DNA of 7,615 nucleotides, taken from the NCBI GenBank assembly GCA_030600865.1, contig JAUVUS010000110.1, positions 1 through 7,615 of the forward strand, given 5' to 3'. Shown one piece after another: positions 5,212 to 7,615 of the stretch (the first letter of the stretch is position 1; each line of letters begins with the position of its first letter). The DNA comes from Bacteroidales bacterium. GTDB lineage: Bacteria > Bacteroidota > Bacteroidia > Bacteroidales > UBA12077. Under the pieces are notes generated by a model that saw only the letters and a program-made list of their open reading frames with translations, was not told the origin of the DNA and ran no database searches. The translations under genes were made by a program, and so were the position numbers.

Positions 5212-6555
5212 TTACCTTTCAAATAATAATCTTTTTCCTTTTACGGATTCGTTGAAAATGCCATTATCATATACCAGATTGCCATTCACAATTGTGTGAG
5301 TTACTTTTGATTTAAATATTTGATTTTCTAATGGCGACCATTTACATTTATATAAGGTATTGTTTTTATTTACCGTCCAGGGAGAATCCAGGTCAACTAA
5401 TACTAAATCGGCCCAAAATCCCTCTCTTATATATCCTCTTTCTTTAACTTGAAATATATCAGCCGGAGTATGACACATTTTGTAAACAATATCATTTAAC
5501 AATAATTTATTCTGATGATATAATTCAAGCATGGCTACTAACGAATGTTGAACTAATGGTCCGCCCGACGGTGCTTTAAAGTATGTGTTAGATTTTTCTT
5601 CAATTGTATGTGGTGCATGGTCTGTAGCTATCACATCAATTTTATTATTTTTCAAACCATTAATTAACGCTTCTCTATCTTTTGTTGTTTTAATTGCAGG
5701 GTTCCATTTTATTTTCGTACCATATTTATCATAATCAGCATCCGAAAACCATAAATGATGAACACAAACTTCTGCAGTAATTCTTTTTTCTTTCGAAAGC
5801 ACCGTATTATCAAAAAGCTCTAATTCTTTGCCAGTACTTAAATGTAATATATGTAACCTCGAATTATATTTTTTAGCCAATTTAACCGCTAAGGCTGATG
5901 ATTTGTAACAGGCCTCTTCACTGCGGATTAATGGATGATACTTTAAGGGTAGATTTTCTCCAAATTCTTCTTTATATTTAATAGTATTTTTTTTGATGGT
6001 TTCTTCGTCTTCGCAATGTGTTGCTATTAATACTGGCGATTCGGAAAAAATTCTGGATAAAGCTTTTTTATTATCAATAATCATATTCCCTGTTGATGAA
6101 CCTATGAATACTTTAACTCCACATACTTTTTCAGGGTCGGTCTTTTTTATTTCTTCAATATTATCATTTGTGGCACCAATATAAAAAGAGTAATTGGCTA
6201 ATGATTTTGCAGATGCTATTTTATACTTTTTTTCCAGTAATTCTTGTGTAGTCGCTTGTGGAATAGTATTGGGCATTTCCATGAATGAAGTTATACCTCC
6301 TGCCACAGCGGCTTTTGATTCCGTATAAATTTCGGCTTTATGTGTTAGTCCTGGTTCTCTAAAGTGTACATGATCATCAATAATGCCAGGTAAAAGATAT
6401 TTCCCTTTTCCATCAATGATTTTTTTAACCTTTATTTCAGGAGGTTCGTCAGTCGTAAATATTTTTTTGATCTTGCCTTCTTCAATTAATACACTTCCCT
6501 GAAATTGATTCCCTGCATTAACAATGATTGCATTTTTAATCAGCAAACTATACAT
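5212..6555 (-). CDS. pyrC: Dihydroorotase
   Basis: This 447-residue amidohydrolase closes carbamoyl-aspartate to dihydroorotate, step three of pyrimidine synthesis in the cytosol. The metal and substrate residues are in the expected order: H62 and H64 within DHVHFREPG, N97 in MPN, K148 in GVKVFIGSSTGNM (candidate bridging, carboxylated Lys), H180 in ATHCED, H235 in LHILHLS, and D312 in TDHAPH. APSGGPLVQHSL (328-339) is the substrate loop. The C-terminal section (GFWADLVLVDLD, then NGNLVYDNG) forms the second half of the beta-sandwich domain seen in amidohydrolases. Length and HVHFREPG fit the class I/allantoinase-like branch. Allantoinase or hydantoinase is the alternative, but FREPG and the intact ligand set favour dihydroorotase. 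The gene follows the glycosyltransferase by 16 bp, so the two are very likely one transcript. Confidence 0.93.
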   Translation of the reverse strand: MYSLLIKNAIIVNAGNQFQGSVLIEEGKIKKIFTTDEPPEIKVKKIIDGKGKYLLPGIIDDHVHFREPGLTHKAEIYTESKAAVAGGITSFMEMPNTIPQATTQELLEKKYKIASAKSLANYSFYIGATNDNIEEIKKTDPEKVCGVKVFIGSSTGNMIIDNKKALSRIFSESPVLIATHCEDEETIKKNTIKYKEEFGENLPLKYHPLIRSEEACYKSSALAVKLAKKYNSRLHILHLSTGKELELFDNTVLSKEKRITAEVCVHHLWFSDADYDKYGTKIKWNPAIKTTKDREALINGLKNNKIDVIATDHAPHTIEEKSNTYFKAPSGGPLVQHSLVAMLELYHQNKLLLNDIVYKMCHTPADIFQVKERGYIREGFWADLVLVDLDSPWTVNKNNTLYKCKWSPLENQIFKSKVTHTIVNGNLVYDNGIFNESVKGKRLLFER

Positions 6556-6571
6556 TATATATTATAGGTGT

Positions 6572-7315
6572 TTATTTTGCTATTTCGTATTTTTTAAAAA
6601 AACTTCTGAATTTCATTTTTATAACTCCCCAAATAGCTTCATTGAAAATGCCTCCACTCATTTTTGAAACACCTTCTTGTCTTTCGGTAAAAATAATAGG
6701 AACTTCAACGATTTTAAATCCAAATTTCCAGGTAGTAAATTTCATTTCAATCTGGAAAGCATAACCTTTAAGTTTTATTTTATCAAGATTAATAGTCTCA
6801 AGAACTTTTCGTTTATAACATTTAAATCCCGCGGTTGTATCCTGAACATTCATTCTTGTAATCATTCTTACATAGATTGATGCAAAGTACGACATCAAGA
6901 TTCTTCCCATAGGCCAATTTACTACATTAACTCCTGATATATATCTTGATCCAATGGCTAAGTCTGCTCCCTGATTTTCACAAGCATCATAAAGTTTTAT
7001 TAAGTCATCGGGATTATGTGAAAAATCAGCATCCATTTCACATATATAATCATATTTATTTTCAAGAGCCCATTTAAAACCCGTAATATAGGCAGTACCA
7101 AGTCCAAGCTTCCCTTCTCGTTCTAATAAATGCAGTTTTTTAGGATATTCCTGTTGTAACGATTTTATAATATCAGCTGTTCCATCAGGCGAATTATCAT
7201 CTATAATAAGTAAATCGAAGGGTGATGTTAGAGAAAATACCTTTCTAACCATTTTTTCTATGTTCTCTATTTCATTATAAGTAGGGATTATAACAAGTAT
7301 TTTTGATGTTTCCAT
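6572..7315 (-). CDS. Family 2 glycosyltransferase, polyprenol-phosphate-mannose synthase type
   Basis: The 247-residue enzyme has a single GT-A domain and resembles the catalytic part of dolichol-phosphate mannose synthase (DPM1). It would transfer a sugar, probably mannose, from a nucleotide donor to a polyprenyl phosphate at the inner face of the cytoplasmic membrane. Motifs are IPTYNE (10-15), DDNSPDGT (39-46), the metal-binding DAD at 95-97, GSRY (122-125), and QDTTAGFKCYKR (158-169) with EVPIIFTER further on (204-212). There is no C-terminal pair of transmembrane helices as in the longer bacterial forms; only short hydrophobic stretches near 140-152 are seen. The sugar specificity is inferred from family resemblance. 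It is the first gene of the operon with dihydroorotase and the lipoprotein, and the ATG at 7315 gives a normal start. Confidence 0.92.
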   Translation of the reverse strand: METSKILVIIPTYNEIENIEKMVRKVFSLTSPFDLLIIDDNSPDGTADIIKSLQQEYPKKLHLLEREGKLGLGTAYITGFKWALENKYDYICEMDADFSHNPDDLIKLYDACENQGADLAIGSRYISGVNVVNWPMGRILMSYFASIYVRMITRMNVQDTTAGFKCYKRKVLETINLDKIKLKGYAFQIEMKFTTWKFGFKIVEVPIIFTERQEGVSKMSGGIFNEAIWGVIKMKFRSFFKKYEIAK

Positions 7316-7346
7316 TATTGCATTTAAATTGATAGATTTTGTTGAG

Positions 7347-7354
7347 CGAAGATA
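7347..7354 (-). promoter_or_regulatory. Possible -7 promoter element for the glycosyltransferase-pyrC operon
   Basis: The minus strand reads TATCTTCG, one base off TATCTTTG, 31 bp before the glycosyltransferase ATG. A TTG lies only 12 bp upstream, shorter than the usual 19-21 bp spacing. The position is sensible but the match is imperfect. Confidence 0.3.
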
Positions 7355-7468
7355 AAACTTTTATTTCAATTTGATTTATTTAAGAGCCTATAACGATAAA
7401 AATAAAAAATTATTTTGTTGTGTTTTAATAGTTTAGATTAAATAGATAAAAAAAATATAATAAAGAGG

Positions 7469-7498
7469 TTGCAGAATTGAAAACAGTCTTTATATTTG
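7469..7498 (+). promoter_or_regulatory. Strong Bacteroidota promoter P1 (stable-RNA type)
   Basis: TTG (7469-7471), 19 bp, then TATATTTG (7491-7498), followed by CA. This is a full match to the -33/-7 promoter of the phylum, with A-tracts upstream. Transcription would start near 7503. A short CCC-AAAC-GGG hairpin (7503-7512) and an AAGTTCTT stretch follow, which resembles leader DNA in front of rRNA genes in this phylum. Confidence 0.75.
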
Positions 7499-7577
7499 CA
7501 CTCCCAAACGGGAAAAAGTTCTTAGATAGTATAGAAGAAACGCTGAATATAAAGACTTCAAAATTTTTCAAAAAAGA

Positions 7578-7610
7578 TTTGGAAAATAGAGATTAAAGTT
7601 TTTATATTTG
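7578..7610 (+). promoter_or_regulatory. Strong Bacteroidota promoter P2 (stable-RNA type)
   Basis: TTTG (7578-7581), 21 bp, then TATATTTG (7603-7610), followed by CAGCC at the window edge. The AAAATTTTTCAAAAAAG tract just upstream (about 7560-7576) is typical of rRNA and tRNA promoters in Bacteroidota. It repeats the -7 element of P1 112 bp earlier, so the two form a tandem pair feeding the same gene beyond the right edge. Confidence 0.75.
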
Positions 7611-7615
7611 CAGCC

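Larger units (their letters stand above)
7316..7615. other. 300-bp gene-free right end
   Basis: No protein-coding frame or complete RNA gene is visible. The left part carries a possible promoter for the minus-strand operon. The right part carries two tandem plus-strand promoters directed out of the window. Long A-runs (about 7398-7410 and 7450-7460) precede the first of them and may act as UP-type elements. Confidence 0.7.

Noticed and set aside
6677..6880. 67-residue plus-strand frame opposite the glycosyltransferase
   Set aside because: It is an antisense shadow of the conserved C-terminal half of the enzyme.
7499..7615. A tRNA gene in the right-hand end
   Set aside because: No cloverleaf, no GTTCRANNC T-loop and no CCA end is visible; only promoters and leader sequence are present.

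Overview
The window is AT-rich DNA (by eye about 30% GC) from a member of the Bacteroidota, probably a Bacteroidales/Marinilabiliales-like anaerobe. The evidence is TAnnTTTG-type -7 promoter elements, weak or absent Shine-Dalgarno sites, a lipoprotein that resembles the gliding/type 9 secretion protein GldN, and the general look of the housekeeping proteins. No species can be named from this sequence alone.

Layout from left to right. (1) The 5' end of a probable mfd gene (transcription-repair coupling factor) runs off the left edge on the minus strand. (2) Class I fructose-1,6-bisphosphatase (fbp, minus) lies upstream of it, separated by a rho-independent terminator. (3) A monofunctional aspartate kinase (plus) is divergent from fbp across a 214-bp regulatory gap. 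(4) A REP-associated tyrosine transposase (RAYT, plus) is bracketed by two almost identical 33-nt palindromes, filling the convergent gap between the aspartate kinase and the next gene. (5) A D-2-hydroxyacid dehydrogenase of the phosphoglycerate-dehydrogenase type is on the minus strand. (6) A 278-bp gene-free gap holds a 127-bp MITE-like element with 16-bp terminal inverted repeats and a 9-bp tandem repeat. (7) A tight minus-strand operon reads glycosyltransferase (polyprenol-phosphate-mannose synthase type), dihydroorotase, then a small lipoprotein. (8) A 300-bp gene-free right end carries two strong tandem plus-strand promoters of the kind that drives rRNA or tRNA genes in this phylum, so a stable-RNA gene probably starts just outside the window.

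Most genes are ordinary metabolism: gluconeogenesis, aspartate-family amino acids, pyrimidine synthesis and lipid-linked sugar synthesis. They are neighbours rather than one pathway. The parts that deserve attention are the RAYT with its palindromes, where a paired (compensatory) base change and GTAG tetranucleotides at both flanking stop codons are visible, the MITE-like repeat, and the GldN-like lipoprotein behind dihydroorotase. I see no clear new defence or biosynthetic system.
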